The notes under the pieces were generated by a model that was not told the origin of the DNA, did not search any database, and worked only from the letters and a program-made list of their open reading frames with translations. A stretch of DNA of 51,582 nucleotides from assembly GCA_024222895.1 (NCBI GenBank), contig JAAEOR010000006.1, positions 1 to 51,582 of the forward strand. Direction: 5' to 3'. This stretch comes from Hyphomicrobiales bacterium. GTDB lineage: Bacteria > Pseudomonadota > Alphaproteobacteria > Rhizobiales > Kaistiaceae. Below are positions 31,228-41,058 of this stretch, piece after piece. The first letter of the stretch is position 1; every line of letters begins with the position of its first letter. A program made the translations under genes and the position numbers.

Positions 31228-32280
31228 ATGGGCGACAAAGCCCGCAACGATGCTGCGGAGGCCGGCGCGCCGGCCTCTCAGCGCTTGCCTGTCGTCAAGC
31301 GTTGGATTTTGCGCTTGTTCGCAGTTCAGGAGCTTGGCGTCCTTCTGGCGGGCATCATCATCGCGGCAGTGTTTTCGTACTTTTCCCCGCATTTTCTGAC
31401 TGCTGCTTCCGCCGGTTCGATCCTGGCCAGCGCCGTCCAGTTCGGAATCGTCGGTCTCGGCATTACCATCTTGATGATTTCCGGCGAGTTCGATCTTTCA
31501 GTCGCCTCCGTTTACGCCTTGTGCCCACTCGTGATGGCCGCGCTTTGGATCAACGCCGATCTGAACGTCTATGTGGCATTGGGCTTGGCCCTGCTGTTCG
31601 CGGCGGGCATCGGGATGATCAACGGCCTCGCCACGCTGCTTCTCGGAATACCGTCCTTCATCATCACTCTGGCCACAGCTCTTTTTTGGGCAGGCGTCAG
31701 CCTCAACCTTACCGGCGGCTACCCGATCTCTTATTTTGGTGATTCTCCGGTCATGAACTGGCTGGGCGCTGCCGAAATCGGGAGCACGCGCATCTCGGTA
31801 TCAATTCTCTGGCTGATCACGATTGCCGCGGTGCTTGCGGCCGTCCTGCGTTTGACAGCCTTCGGCAACTGGGTCTTCGCAAGCGGCGGCGATGCAGCCG
31901 CTGCGCGGGCGATGGGCGTTCCCGTAGCCCGCGTGAAACTGACTTGTTTCGTCATTTCATCGGTTCTGGCCGCACTCACCGGCATCGTGCAGTTCGGTTC
32001 TTTTGGATCCGCGACGCCGACCCAGGGTTCCGATCTGGCGTTGACGGCAATCGTGGTTGCCGTAGTTGGCGGCGGTGCGCTCATGGGCGGTCGGGGCAGC
32101 ATCATCGGTGCGTTGCTGGCATCGATTGTACTCGGAATGTCCTTTGTCGGCTTGGTGCTATCCGGAGTATCGACGACCTGGTTTCAATCTTTCGTGGGCT
32201 TTCTGCTGCTCTTCGCCGTTATCGTCAATATGCGGACTCAGGGCCTGGGTGCCAGATTCGGGGTCATCCGACGCTCATGA
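31228..32280 (+). CDS. Ribose-type ABC transporter permease
   Basis: LMISGEFDLSVASVYALCPLV and GSDLALTAIVVAVVGGGALMGGRGSIIGALLASIVLGM motifs of RbsC-like permeases. Confidence 0.93.
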   Translation: MGDKARNDAAEAGAPASQRLPVVKRWILRLFAVQELGVLLAGIIIAAVFSYFSPHFLTAASAGSILASAVQFGIVGLGITILMISGEFDLSVASVYALCPLVMAALWINADLNVYVALGLALLFAAGIGMINGLATLLLGIPSFIITLATALFWAGVSLNLTGGYPISYFGDSPVMNWLGAAEIGSTRISVSILWLITIAAVLAAVLRLTAFGNWVFASGGDAAAARAMGVPVARVKLTCFVISSVLAALTGIVQFGSFGSATPTQGSDLALTAIVVAVVGGGALMGGRGSIIGALLASIVLGMSFVGLVLSGVSTTWFQSFVGFLLLFAVIVNMRTQGLGARFGVIRRS

Positions 32281-33041
32281 ACAAGCAGACACCAGCCGCA
32301 AACATTTTTGAACTGCGCGACGTTACGAAGAGCTTCGGCAATGTGGTGGCGATAGAGGGCGTGACACTGGAAGTCTCGCGCCACGAAACCATCGGATTGG
32401 TCGGCGACAATGGCGCTGGAAAGTCAACGCTGCTGAAGGTGATGAACGGTTTCTATGCTCCTGACCGCGGTGAGATCAAGTTCCAGGGAAAATCGCTCAG
32501 GTTCCGATCGCCCCGAGAAGCGCGAAGCGTCGGCATCGAGACGGTCTACCAAGATCTGGCATTGATCCCGGAACTCAGTCTTTGGCGCAACTTCTTCCTT
32601 GGCCGAGAAATCAAAACGGGCAGGCTGCCATTTCAGGTGCTGCGCGCCAACCAGATGCGCGAAATCACCATGGTGAACCTCCGCGAAATGGGGCTAACGC
32701 GCCTTCGCTCTCCGGACGAGCCGGTCAACATCCTGTCGGGCGGTGAAAGGCAGGCGGTGGCCATATCAAGAGCCAGGTATTTCGGGGGGAGTGTTCTGCT
32801 CCTCGACGAACCCACCTCCGCCCTGTCGGTCAAAGAGACGGAGAAGGTTTCAGAGGCGGTCCAGGCCGCGCGCAGCAGCGGACTCGGTGTCGTTGTCATC
32901 GAGCACAACATCGCCAACGTGCACCGGATTTGCGATCGGATCGTGGTCATGGAGCACGGTCGCGTTTTCAAATCGGTGAGACGCGAAGATGTGTCGGTCA
33001 GCGAGGTTGCAGATATGGTGGCTGGGCGACATGTCAACTGA
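32277..33041 (+). CDS. Sugar ABC transporter ATPase, single nucleotide-binding domain
   Basis: GLVGDNGAGKSTLLKVMNG Walker A; NILSGGERQAVAISRARYFGGSVLLLDEPTSAL; ATGA overlap with permease. Confidence 0.94.
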   Translation: MNKQTPAANIFELRDVTKSFGNVVAIEGVTLEVSRHETIGLVGDNGAGKSTLLKVMNGFYAPDRGEIKFQGKSLRFRSPREARSVGIETVYQDLALIPELSLWRNFFLGREIKTGRLPFQVLRANQMREITMVNLREMGLTRLRSPDEPVNILSGGERQAVAISRARYFGGSVLLLDEPTSALSVKETEKVSEAVQAARSSGLGVVVIEHNIANVHRICDRIVVMEHGRVFKSVRREDVSVSEVADMVAGRHVN

Positions 33042-33247
33042 TGTCGCATCATCGTCCAACAAACCATTTCACCCAACTGCGGGGGCTTCTCGCCGATCGG
33101 TGTTCGCGACGGCTGGGCGTTGATGAGGAGAATGTCGACACGGTCATCGATATCGCACTGCGCTCGCAAACGCACATCTGGACCAATCCCAGACCAGTGG
33201 ATTCCGCCCTGCTGCGCGAAACATTGCTGCTGGCCCTCCACCATTGA
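33041..33247 (+). CDS. Small hypothetical protein (68 aa)
   Basis: MSHHRPTNHFTQLRGLLADRCSRRLGVDEENVDTVIDIALRSQTHIWTNPRPVDSALLRETLLLALHH; TGATG overlap with the ATPase stop. Confidence 0.5.
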   Translation: MSHHRPTNHFTQLRGLLADRCSRRLGVDEENVDTVIDIALRSQTHIWTNPRPVDSALLRETLLLALHH

Positions 33248-33277
33248 CCAATAACTCGACTGCGAATGGGCATAGCC

Positions 33278-34735
33278 ATGAATGACGATACTTCCGAACT
33301 GAATGCGCTGTCGGCGGTCGAGATCAGGGATCGAACCGTACGGGGTGATTTGTCCCCGCGCGAAGTCACCAGCGCATGTTTGCGGCGCATCGGCAGTGTC
33401 GATGATCTGGTCAGATCCTTTGTGACGATCGATGAACCCGCTGCAATGGCGATGGCGCAGGAATCGGAAAGACGCATCGCTGCTGGAGAGAACTTGCCCC
33501 TTGCCGGCGTCCCGTTTGCGCTGAAGGATTTGACCGATACGGCGGGATTACGGACCACCTACGGATCACGCATCGGCGAACACAATGTGCCAAGTCGCGA
33601 CGCTGCGGTGGCTCGCCGGCTGCGGGAGGCGGGCGGAGTACTGTTGGGCAAGACCAACACTCCCGAGTACGGCAATCGCGCCACGACGGCGTATGGTCTC
33701 TTTCCGCCGACCCGGAATCCCTGGGATCTCACCAAAACACCCGGCGGCTCGAGCGGTGGCTCTGCCGCTGCGGTCGCTGCTCTACTGTGCCCGATTGCGG
33801 AGGGATCGGATGGCGGCGGGTCGATTCGAATCCCCTCAAGTTGCTGTGGGGTAGTGGGCATCAAACCGTCCCGCGGCCGCGTGTCCAATTTCCCCGAGTC
33901 AAACCCCCGCGGTGGCCTGACAACGCATGGGCCGATCGCGCGAACCGTCCGTGATGCCGCGCTGATGCTTGACGTGATGTCTGGGCCTGAACCCGGCGAT
34001 CCGTTCATGGCCCCACCGCAGGCGCCGTCGTTCTTCGAGTCGGCCGAGCGCGATCCCGGGAGCCTCCGCATCGGATTGCTCGTTACCAGCGACAAGTGGA
34101 TCGATCCACAGGTTGTGTCCGCTGTTGAGAAGACCGCATCGTTACTGGAGTCGCTCGGCCACGAGGTCGAAGCCGCTGACGTTGATTTGACCGGACTGGG
34201 CCCGTTGTTTCGCGTGATGGTCGAGGCCGAAAGCGCCGCGATCGAAGTCGAGGACCCGGCCGCGTTCAGCGATCCTTACTCCCGCTGGTGCTACAAGCGA
34301 GGGATGGAGACGACGGCCGTGGAGTATATTCGAGCGACCGAGGAAATGTTTCGCCGGAGTCGCGATATCGTCGCTGCTTCGATGAAATGGGATTGCCTGC
34401 TGGCGCCCACTGTCACGTTGTTGCCGCAGCCGCTCGACACGTTCCTCGCGACGACGGAAGAGGTTGCCGACGACGACCTCGCCTACATCCCATTCACTTA
34501 TCCATTCAATATCTCCGGGCAGCCAGCCCTATCATTGCCACTGGGTTGGTCGGATGAGGGTCTCCCGATCGGCGTACAACTTATCGGGCACCCATTTGAT
34601 GAAGCCCTGATCATATCCGTGGCCGCGACAATCGAGCGGGCCGCACCGTGGCGACAGGTATATCCCGCCGCGATGCGCAACGCCGATGCACCAGCCGAGA
34701 TCCATCCCCGCGAAACCACCGGCGGTGCAGGGTGA
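33278..34735 (+). CDS. Amidase (amidase signature family), second copy
   Basis: GVPFALKDLTDTAGLRTTYGSRI...TPGGSSGGSAAAVAALLCPIAEGSDGGGSIRIPSSCCGVVGIKPSRGRV. Confidence 0.95.
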   Translation: MNDDTSELNALSAVEIRDRTVRGDLSPREVTSACLRRIGSVDDLVRSFVTIDEPAAMAMAQESERRIAAGENLPLAGVPFALKDLTDTAGLRTTYGSRIGEHNVPSRDAAVARRLREAGGVLLGKTNTPEYGNRATTAYGLFPPTRNPWDLTKTPGGSSGGSAAAVAALLCPIAEGSDGGGSIRIPSSCCGVVGIKPSRGRVSNFPESNPRGGLTTHGPIARTVRDAALMLDVMSGPEPGDPFMAPPQAPSFFESAERDPGSLRIGLLVTSDKWIDPQVVSAVEKTASLLESLGHEVEAADVDLTGLGPLFRVMVEAESAAIEVEDPAAFSDPYSRWCYKRGMETTAVEYIRATEEMFRRSRDIVAASMKWDCLLAPTVTLLPQPLDTFLATTEEVADDDLAYIPFTYPFNISGQPALSLPLGWSDEGLPIGVQLIGHPFDEALIISVAATIERAAPWRQVYPAAMRNADAPAEIHPRETTGGAG

Positions 34736-34849
34736 TTGATCGTGCTTGTTGTTTGGACCTGACCGCAGGGGGGCAACACCCACTAGTCTGGTGTGCTGGC
34801 GAATGACGCGCAAGGCGAGCGCCCGAAACAAGTCAGGTCTCGCGAGGCT

Positions 34850-36465
34850 ATGACACGAAAGCCGGTCATTGTGAGCGACGTCGAGGCTGCATCCTTGGTG
34901 GAGAGCGGTGACCATGTCCTGATCGGAGGCTCTGGCGGAGGTCTCGGAACACCGGAACGGTTTCTGAAAGCGATTGCCACTCGCCATCGCGAAACAGGCC
35001 GCCCGAAGGGCATTACCGTTGTCCATCCCGTTGGGTGTGGTGGGTGGGGCACGCAGGGCATGAGTCGGCTCGCTTTGCCTGGGCTCATCAAACGGCAGAT
35101 TACCGGCCGCTCAGCAATTCGCCCGCAACGATGGAGATGGCGGCTGCGAACGAAATCGAGGCCTATACGCTACCACAGGGTGTCCTGTCGCAGCTGTGCC
35201 GCGATATCGCAGCAGGGCGGCCCGGGCTGATCACACATGTTGGACTCGGTTCCTTCGTTGACCCTCGAAACGAAGGAGGTCGGCAGAGCGCTCTGGCAAC
35301 GGAGGATCTTGTCGAAGTAATTGAGATCGACGGACGCGAATATCTCTTCTACCGCACGTTCCCTGTCGATGTTGCCGTGATCCGGGCAACCACGGCCGAC
35401 GAAAACGGCAACCTGACGATGGAGAAGGAGCCTTTCATCGGCGAAGTATTGGCGATGGCCCAAGCCGCACATAATTCGGGTGGGCTGGTGATCGCTCAGG
35501 TGGAACGGTTGCGTCTGGCGGGGACCAGCCCATGCCGCGACGTCAAAGTGCCGGGGATCTTAGTGGACGCGATCATCGTCGACCCAGACCAGTGGCAGAC
35601 CTATGAAGTGGCCTACAACCCGGCATACAGTGGAGAGTTGAAGGTGCCGCTGGCGCCATTGCCGGCGGCGAAAATCGATCCGCGCACTTTGATCGCCCGC
35701 CGCGCCGCCCTCGAGCTGTTCCCCGGATGCATCGTCAATCTAGGCTTTGGCGTGGCCACCGGGATAGCCGACATCGTCGCCAGCGAGGGTGTTACAGCAG
35801 AGGTGACTCTGACGGTAGAACAAGGAGTCATCGGTGGTGTCCCAGCCAAAGGGAACGACTTCGGCGCCGGGGTCAATTATGAGGCGCTTATTGAACAGTG
35901 TGCTCAATTCGACTTCTACGACGGCGGCGGGCTTGACCTGGCGTTTCTCTCGTTCGCACAGGTGGACGGCCGCGGCAACGTGAATGTCAGCCGATTTCGT
36001 GGACGCCCCAACGGTTTCGGAGGGTTCATATATATCGCCCAGAACGCCAAGTGCGTTTTCTTCCTCGGCACCCTAACCGCAGGTGGACTCGGCGTGGCTG
36101 TTCAGGATGGCAGGGTCACTGTGATCAAGGAAGGCGCGCATCGCCGCTTTGTCGCGGATCTCGCCCAGCGGACTTATGATCGGGCGGGAGGCCAGTCGCG
36201 CGGACAGCCTGTTCGCTACATCACCGAGCGGGCTGTCTTCGAGGCTTCGGATGACGGTCTCGTTGTCGTTGAACTTGCTCCTGGAGTTGACCTTGAGCGC
36301 GACGTGCTCGCTAATTTCGACGTGCGTCCGCGAGTGTCAGGCAGCCTGGAATCGATGACTGAGAGCATCTTCCGCCCCGGTGCCATCGGCCTCCAGAATA
36401 GATTCAGCACGATGCCGGGTCGAGCCCGGCACGCGCGCCTCGCGGGACTGTCACGGCAACGGTAG
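34850..36465 (+). pseudogene. Acyl-CoA:acetate/3-ketoacid CoA-transferase (YdiF/propionate CoA-transferase-like), interrupted by a single-base frameshift
   Basis: N-terminal part in ORF 34793-35230 (SDVEAASLVESGDHVLIGGSGGGLGTPERFLKAI...GMSRLALPGLIKRQITGR) continues in the other frame (LSNSPATMEMAAANEIEAYTLPQGVLSQLCRDIAAGRPGLITHVGLGSFVDPRNEGGR); one base missing near 35111 would join them. Confidence 0.88.
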
Positions 36466-36471
36466 GGACTA

Positions 36472-37251
36472 ATGACGCTGATCAAACTCGATGTTAGGGA
36501 CGGCGTAGGGCTCATCCGTCTCGACAACCCTCCATTGAATCTCATAACGAAACAGTTGATTCAAGAGCTCGACGCGGTGCTGAAGGCTGTTGCGACCGAC
36601 GACTCTGTTAGGTCGGTTGTACTGACGGGGTCAGGAGCCCGTGCTTTCTCCGCCGGGTCGGACGTGACCGAGTTCCCTCGCCTGATGGACCGCGGAAGCG
36701 TGGTCGAAGAGAAGCTGGCTCAGGAGAATGCCGCCTACAGCCGCTTGGCGACGCTCCCACAACCGAGTATTGCGGCCATCGTTGGCCACGCTTTGGGCGG
36801 GGGAGCGGAGCTCAGTCTGTGCTGCGACTATCGTATCATGGGAGAGAGCGCCCAAATCGGATTCCCAGAAATCCACCTGGGTACTGTGCCGGGAAGCGGA
36901 GGACTGTCGCGTCTTCCACGCCTCGTTAATCCAAGCACGGCAATGGCTTTGGTGTTGGATGGCGATACAATCGACGCTCGACGCGCGCGTGAGATCGGAC
37001 TGGTGAACGAGGTTGTGGCCTCGCAGCAATGCGTCGACGCAGCGATGGCACGGGCGCGGACCTGGGCCTTGCGCCCCGCTATCGCGGCGCGGGCAATCAA
37101 GAAGGCCATGTTGGAGATTTCACAAACAGAAGTAGAGGCCGAGATCGCCGCATCTCTGACAGTTAGCCGTTCGATCTTCAAGACCGCCGACATGCGCGAG
37201 GGCGTCTCGGCGTTCCTGCAGAAACGAAAGCCGCGCTTCAAACATGGTTGA
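36472..37251 (+). CDS. Enoyl-CoA hydratase/isomerase family protein
   Basis: GARAFSAGSDVTEF...QPSIAAIVGHALGGGAELSLCCDYRIMGESAQIGFPEIHLGTVPGSGGLSRLPRLV. Confidence 0.95.
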   Translation: MTLIKLDVRDGVGLIRLDNPPLNLITKQLIQELDAVLKAVATDDSVRSVVLTGSGARAFSAGSDVTEFPRLMDRGSVVEEKLAQENAAYSRLATLPQPSIAAIVGHALGGGAELSLCCDYRIMGESAQIGFPEIHLGTVPGSGGLSRLPRLVNPSTAMALVLDGDTIDARRAREIGLVNEVVASQQCVDAAMARARTWALRPAIAARAIKKAMLEISQTEVEAEIAASLTVSRSIFKTADMREGVSAFLQKRKPRFKHG

Positions 37252-37515
37252 TACCAAGGGTGCTTAATATTGACCCGTTTGATGGCCCCAATTCGTCTGC
37301 CGACAAGGCACGTCTCGAAGGGCGATACGGGGTCATCGTTCGAGAGGCGTAACGCAGCTCGGCGGGCGAATTCGGGCCACCGCAGGCCAGAGTTTCTGCG
37401 GGTTGTGGACATCGTTGCGATCGGCTCATGGTACCAGCACCACGTCGCCAATCGCGCCTTGCCAAACCCTGCGGAAACTCAGGTCAAACAAGTCAATATT
37501 AAGCACCCTTGGTAT
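37251..37515. mobile_element. 265-bp MITE-like element with about 32-bp terminal inverted repeats
   Basis: Left ATACCAAGGGTGCTTAATATTGACCCGTTTGA (37251-37282); right TCAAACAAGTCAATATTAAGCACCCTTGGTAT (37484-37515); exact inverted match apart from 2 adjacent bases. No transposase ORF inside. Confidence 0.85.
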
Positions 37516-37600
37516 GAGGTTTGCTCAAGCGGCAGTGGTTGCGGCATAGAACGTCTTCCGTGTGTCCTCGATCCGCCCGCGAACACGATAGCGGCTGCTT

Positions 37601-37745
37601 GCGTCGATCGCGGCCAGACCGTCGGTCGGGCCGCAGGGACATGCGAGTTTGGTCGCCGTAAGCCGGGCTCCACGTGCCAGTCGATGTCCTTGCCGGTCGC
37701 GTAACAGGTCTGCCGTTCGCGGGCCGGCCCGCCGGCCAGTTCAGA
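37601..37745 (-). pseudogene. Fragment of an enolase-superfamily gene paralogous to 41448-42635
   Basis: Minus-strand SELAGGPARERQTCYATGKDIDWHVEPG then a frameshift; nucleotide similarity throughout to about 42039-42188. Confidence 0.85.
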
Positions 37746-37923
37746 TACTCCGCAGAATAACGAAGGTCAGGACCAGGCTGCGCTCCGGCGGCCAAGGAGC
37801 GCTGGATCCAGGGCGTTTCGACTTCGGTGGCCCCTTCTCATTGCGGTTGAGCCTCGATGTCGACCTCGGTTCGGATCTGTGCCTCCGGCGGTTTGGTCGA
37901 TGCGGGTCATGTAGCGTGTAAAA

Positions 37924-37972
37924 CCAACCGGTCGGTATTTTATGGTTGACAACAAACCAACCAGTCGGTACG
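37924..37972. promoter_or_regulatory. Two putative TetR operator sites upstream of the cysteine synthase-like gene
   Basis: ACCAACCGGTCGGTAT (37924-37939) and ACCAACCAGTCGGTAC (37957-37972), also found upstream of the tetR and YgjV-like genes. Confidence 0.75.
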
Positions 37973-38011
37973 TATCGTTTGTGTCAATCACCAGAATGTT
38001 GGAGAGAAACC

Positions 38012-39112
38012 ATGACCTCGGAGAGCTTCATCGCCGATCCGCAGACTGTCCGGAAGACCGGAAATCGCTACGAGAGCGTGCTCGACACGGTCGGTAATAC
38101 GCCGAGCATCAGGATCAGGAACCTCGCCCCTGATCACGTCCGCCTTTATGTCAAGGCGGAGGCGTTCAATCCGGCTGGTTCGGTGAAGGACCGGCTTGCA
38201 GTCAGCATCATCGAGGCAGCCGAGCGCAGTGGCGCGCTCAAGCCCGGCCAGACGGTGGTCGAGGCGACCAGCGGCAACACCGGCATCGGACTGGCGATGG
38301 TCTGCGCCGCCAAGGGATACCCGCTGGTGGTCACCATGGCCGACAGCTTCTCGGTCGAACGACGGAAGCTGATGCGGTTCCTTGGCGCCAAGGTTGTCCT
38401 TACCCCGCGTGCGGCCAAGGGGCTCGGCATGTACCAGAAGGCGAGGGAACTCGCTGATGCCAATGGCTGGTTCTTCGCTCGCCAGTTCGAAAACGAGGCC
38501 AATGCGAAGGTGCACGAGGAAACGACGGCGCGCGAGATCGTCGACGACTTCGCCGACGACCGGCTGGATTACTGGGTGTCGGGCTATGGTACCGGTGGCA
38601 CGGTCACCGGCGTCGGGCGCGTGTTGCGGCGCGAACGCCCCGAGACCAGGATCGTCCTCAGCGAACCGGCCAATGCACCTGTGGTTGGCAGCGGCCACAT
38701 CCAGGGCCGCAATCCCGACGGATCGCCTGCCGAAAGCCATCCGGCCTTCGAACCCCATCCGATCCAGGGCTGGACGCCCGATTTCGTCCCGCTGGTCCTG
38801 CAGGAATCGATCGACGGAAAGTACTTCGACGATGTGGTGCCGGTTGCGGGTCCGGAGGCGATGGAATGGTCACATAAGCTGGCGCGCCAGGAAGGGATCC
38901 TCGCCGGCGTGTCGGGTGGGGCGAGCTTCGCCGCTGCCATGAAGATCGCCGAAAAGGCGGCGCCGGGCTCTGTCATCGTCTGCATGTTGCCCGACACCGG
39001 CGAGCGCTACCTGTCAACGCCGCTGTTCGAGGCCATCGAGGAGGGGATGACGGAGGAAGAGGCGGCGCTCTCGATATCGACGCCGGGCTTCCATCTCGCG
39101 GCCGCCGCGTAG
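38012..39112 (+). CDS. PLP-dependent cysteine synthase-family protein
   Basis: VGNTPSIRIRNL...AEAFNPAGSVKDRLAVSIIEAAE...EATSGNTGIGLAMVCAAKGYPLVVTM...GVSGGASFAAAMKIA. Confidence 0.92.
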   Translation: MTSESFIADPQTVRKTGNRYESVLDTVGNTPSIRIRNLAPDHVRLYVKAEAFNPAGSVKDRLAVSIIEAAERSGALKPGQTVVEATSGNTGIGLAMVCAAKGYPLVVTMADSFSVERRKLMRFLGAKVVLTPRAAKGLGMYQKARELADANGWFFARQFENEANAKVHEETTAREIVDDFADDRLDYWVSGYGTGGTVTGVGRVLRRERPETRIVLSEPANAPVVGSGHIQGRNPDGSPAESHPAFEPHPIQGWTPDFVPLVLQESIDGKYFDDVVPVAGPEAMEWSHKLARQEGILAGVSGGASFAAAMKIAEKAAPGSVIVCMLPDTGERYLSTPLFEAIEEGMTEEEAALSISTPGFHLAAAA

Positions 39113-39584
39113 TTAGCGGAGTATGCTACATCGGCGGCTCTGAGCTCCCGCCGGAACTCGTGCCGGAAACACAAGTGTGCCCCGCAACTATCGGACCCTA
39201 TGGCGCTTTTGGTATCTGAGCGAGAGCCGAAAGTGGAGCCTAATGTAAGCGAACGCTTCCTTCGGGACCAGACTTGAATGCTTGCTCGTATGGAGGCCGG
39301 GGCGCTTGAATGCCCCGGCCTCGTAGCGTTCCGGACGGGGTGGCCAGACTTGCAGATGTCGATTGTCGCCGCGGCGCCCAACCGGACGGGTCTTGTTGGC
39401 TCGCCGGTCCTGCCGCCCGGGCTTAACCTGGCTTCTGTCAATGCACGCGAATCGAATCGAGCTAACGAACGGACTGACCGGGGCCGTGAAACCGTAAGCA
39501 GCGTCGGTCGGGTGGGTTTGTTGAGGGGCGTAAGATCGTCGCCTTGTAGGAGGCGGGCCTGGCCGGCGCGCCTCCCTCGAGTGC

Positions 39585-40271
39585 TCAGGCGTCGACAGTA
39601 GCCTTGGGTCGCCGCCTGGCTGCCGGGCGCGTTGCCTTCTTTGCCGTTTTGCCGGACTCCGGCGTGCCGAACAGCAGCATCAGATAATTGCGGAACTGCA
39701 CCGACTGCCGGGCCGTGATACGGACGTCCTCATAGGCGCGCTGAAGCACCAGTCCGCCCTCGATGATCGAAACAATGGTTTCGGCGAGCTGGCGCGCAGT
39801 GACCGGCAGGGCCGGCGGATAACGGTCGATCACGTCCTGGAACATGCGGACATAGGTTGAGGTCCACTGGCGCAGGATGTCGGCGACGAAATCGCGGACC
39901 GAGGGATCGAACTGCATGCTCTCATAAGTGTAGACGGCGTACATGCAGCCCGGTGACCGGTCGCTCGACTGGGCCACATAGCCCTCGAACAGTTCAAGGT
40001 AGTAGAGCACCCGCTCAAGCGGGTCGTCACTGTGGGCTTCGGCCTGTTCGACAAATTCGTCGAACATCGCCAGATCCTGTTTGGCATGCCACTCGACCAG
40101 TTCGCGAGCGAGAGCGGCCTTGCCTTTGAAGTGATGAAAAAAGGCGCCCTTGGTCAGGCCGGCCGACTTGAGGATGTCGTCGATCGACGTGCCGGCAAAG
40201 CCATTGTCCATCACCAGCGTTCGCGCCGATGAGAGAATACGTTCGCGAGTCACTTCGCCTCTGCCGGCCAT
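39585..40271 (-). CDS. TetR-family transcriptional regulator
   Basis: TRERILSSARTLVMDNGFAGTSIDDILKSAGLTKGAFFHHFKGKAALARELVEWHA HTH; ATG at 40271. Confidence 0.95.
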   Translation of the reverse strand: MAGRGEVTRERILSSARTLVMDNGFAGTSIDDILKSAGLTKGAFFHHFKGKAALARELVEWHAKQDLAMFDEFVEQAEAHSDDPLERVLYYLELFEGYVAQSSDRSPGCMYAVYTYESMQFDPSVRDFVADILRQWTSTYVRMFQDVIDRYPPALPVTARQLAETIVSIIEGGLVLQRAYEDVRITARQSVQFRNYLMLLFGTPESGKTAKKATRPAARRRPKATVDA

Positions 40272-40286
40272 AACCTGATCCCTTCC

Positions 40287-40305
40287 ATACCAACCGGTTT
40301 GTAAT
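40287..40305. promoter_or_regulatory. Putative TetR operator (autoregulatory)
   Basis: ATACCAACCGGTTTGTAAT just upstream of the tetR start. Confidence 0.65.
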
Positions 40306-40406
40306 ATGTGGTGTTGGCCCGCGATTGGCAAGCCCCCCATCCGGACGCTTCGAATTCTGCCATCCCATCCCCTGTGACGGCGATCACATCAATTCTGATT
40401 GACAAG

Positions 40407-40447
40407 ATACCAACCGGTCGGTATGTAACAAACCAACTAGTCGGTAT
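40407..40447. promoter_or_regulatory. Two putative TetR operator sites upstream of the YgjV-like gene
   Basis: ATACCAACCGGTCGGTAT (40407-40424) and ACCAACTAGTCGGTAT (40432-40447). Confidence 0.75.
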
Positions 40448-40471
40448 GTTTAGAAATCAGGAGCAAGGGCA

Positions 40472-41032
40472 ATGGACGCCTTCATCGATTTGGTTCAGGA
40501 AAACCCTGCGGCGGTCGGCTTTGGCGCGATAGGCTTGTTCTGCCAGCTGATTTGGCCGCTGTTCCGCGCCCGCCGCGCGATGATGACGGCGCAGTTGGGC
40601 ATCGGCGTCGACTACAGCCTTCATTATGCGTTGATGGACGCGTGGAGCGGCGCTGGCGTCGCGGCGCTGGGCGCGACGCAGACAGCGCTCAACCTGATTG
40701 CGGGGGACAGGGCCTGGCTGAAGCGGGCCGGGGTGGTGTTCCTGCCGGTGGTGACGGTAATCTGTGTCGCGACCTGGTGCGGGCCAGCCTCGCTGTGCGC
40801 GCTGGCCGCCGTCAGCCTGGTGATGATCGGCCGTATGCAGAGCGACACTCTGCGGCTGCGCATTCTGCTACTGGCCGCCGCCCCCTTTGGTATGGGCTAC
40901 GACATTCTGATCGGCTCGATTCCCGGGCTGATCGGTGCAGTTTTTTCGGCATGTGTCGCGGTCACGATGCTGGTCCGGGAAGTCAGAGAGCGCCGCGGCG
41001 AGAGCCTCCGGCTCCAGTTTCAGTTGTCCTGA
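40472..41032 (+). CDS. Inner membrane protein, YgjV-like
   Basis: Multi-TM, AVGFGAIGLFCQLIWPLFRARRAMMTAQLGIGVDYSLHYALMDAWSGAGVAALGATQTALN is reminiscent of the Imp-YgjV family. Confidence 0.75.
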   Translation: MDAFIDLVQENPAAVGFGAIGLFCQLIWPLFRARRAMMTAQLGIGVDYSLHYALMDAWSGAGVAALGATQTALNLIAGDRAWLKRAGVVFLPVVTVICVATWCGPASLCALAAVSLVMIGRMQSDTLRLRILLLAAAPFGMGYDILIGSIPGLIGAVFSACVAVTMLVREVRERRGESLRLQFQLS

Positions 41033-41058
41033 CCGGAAGTCGAAAGGAGACCCGAACG

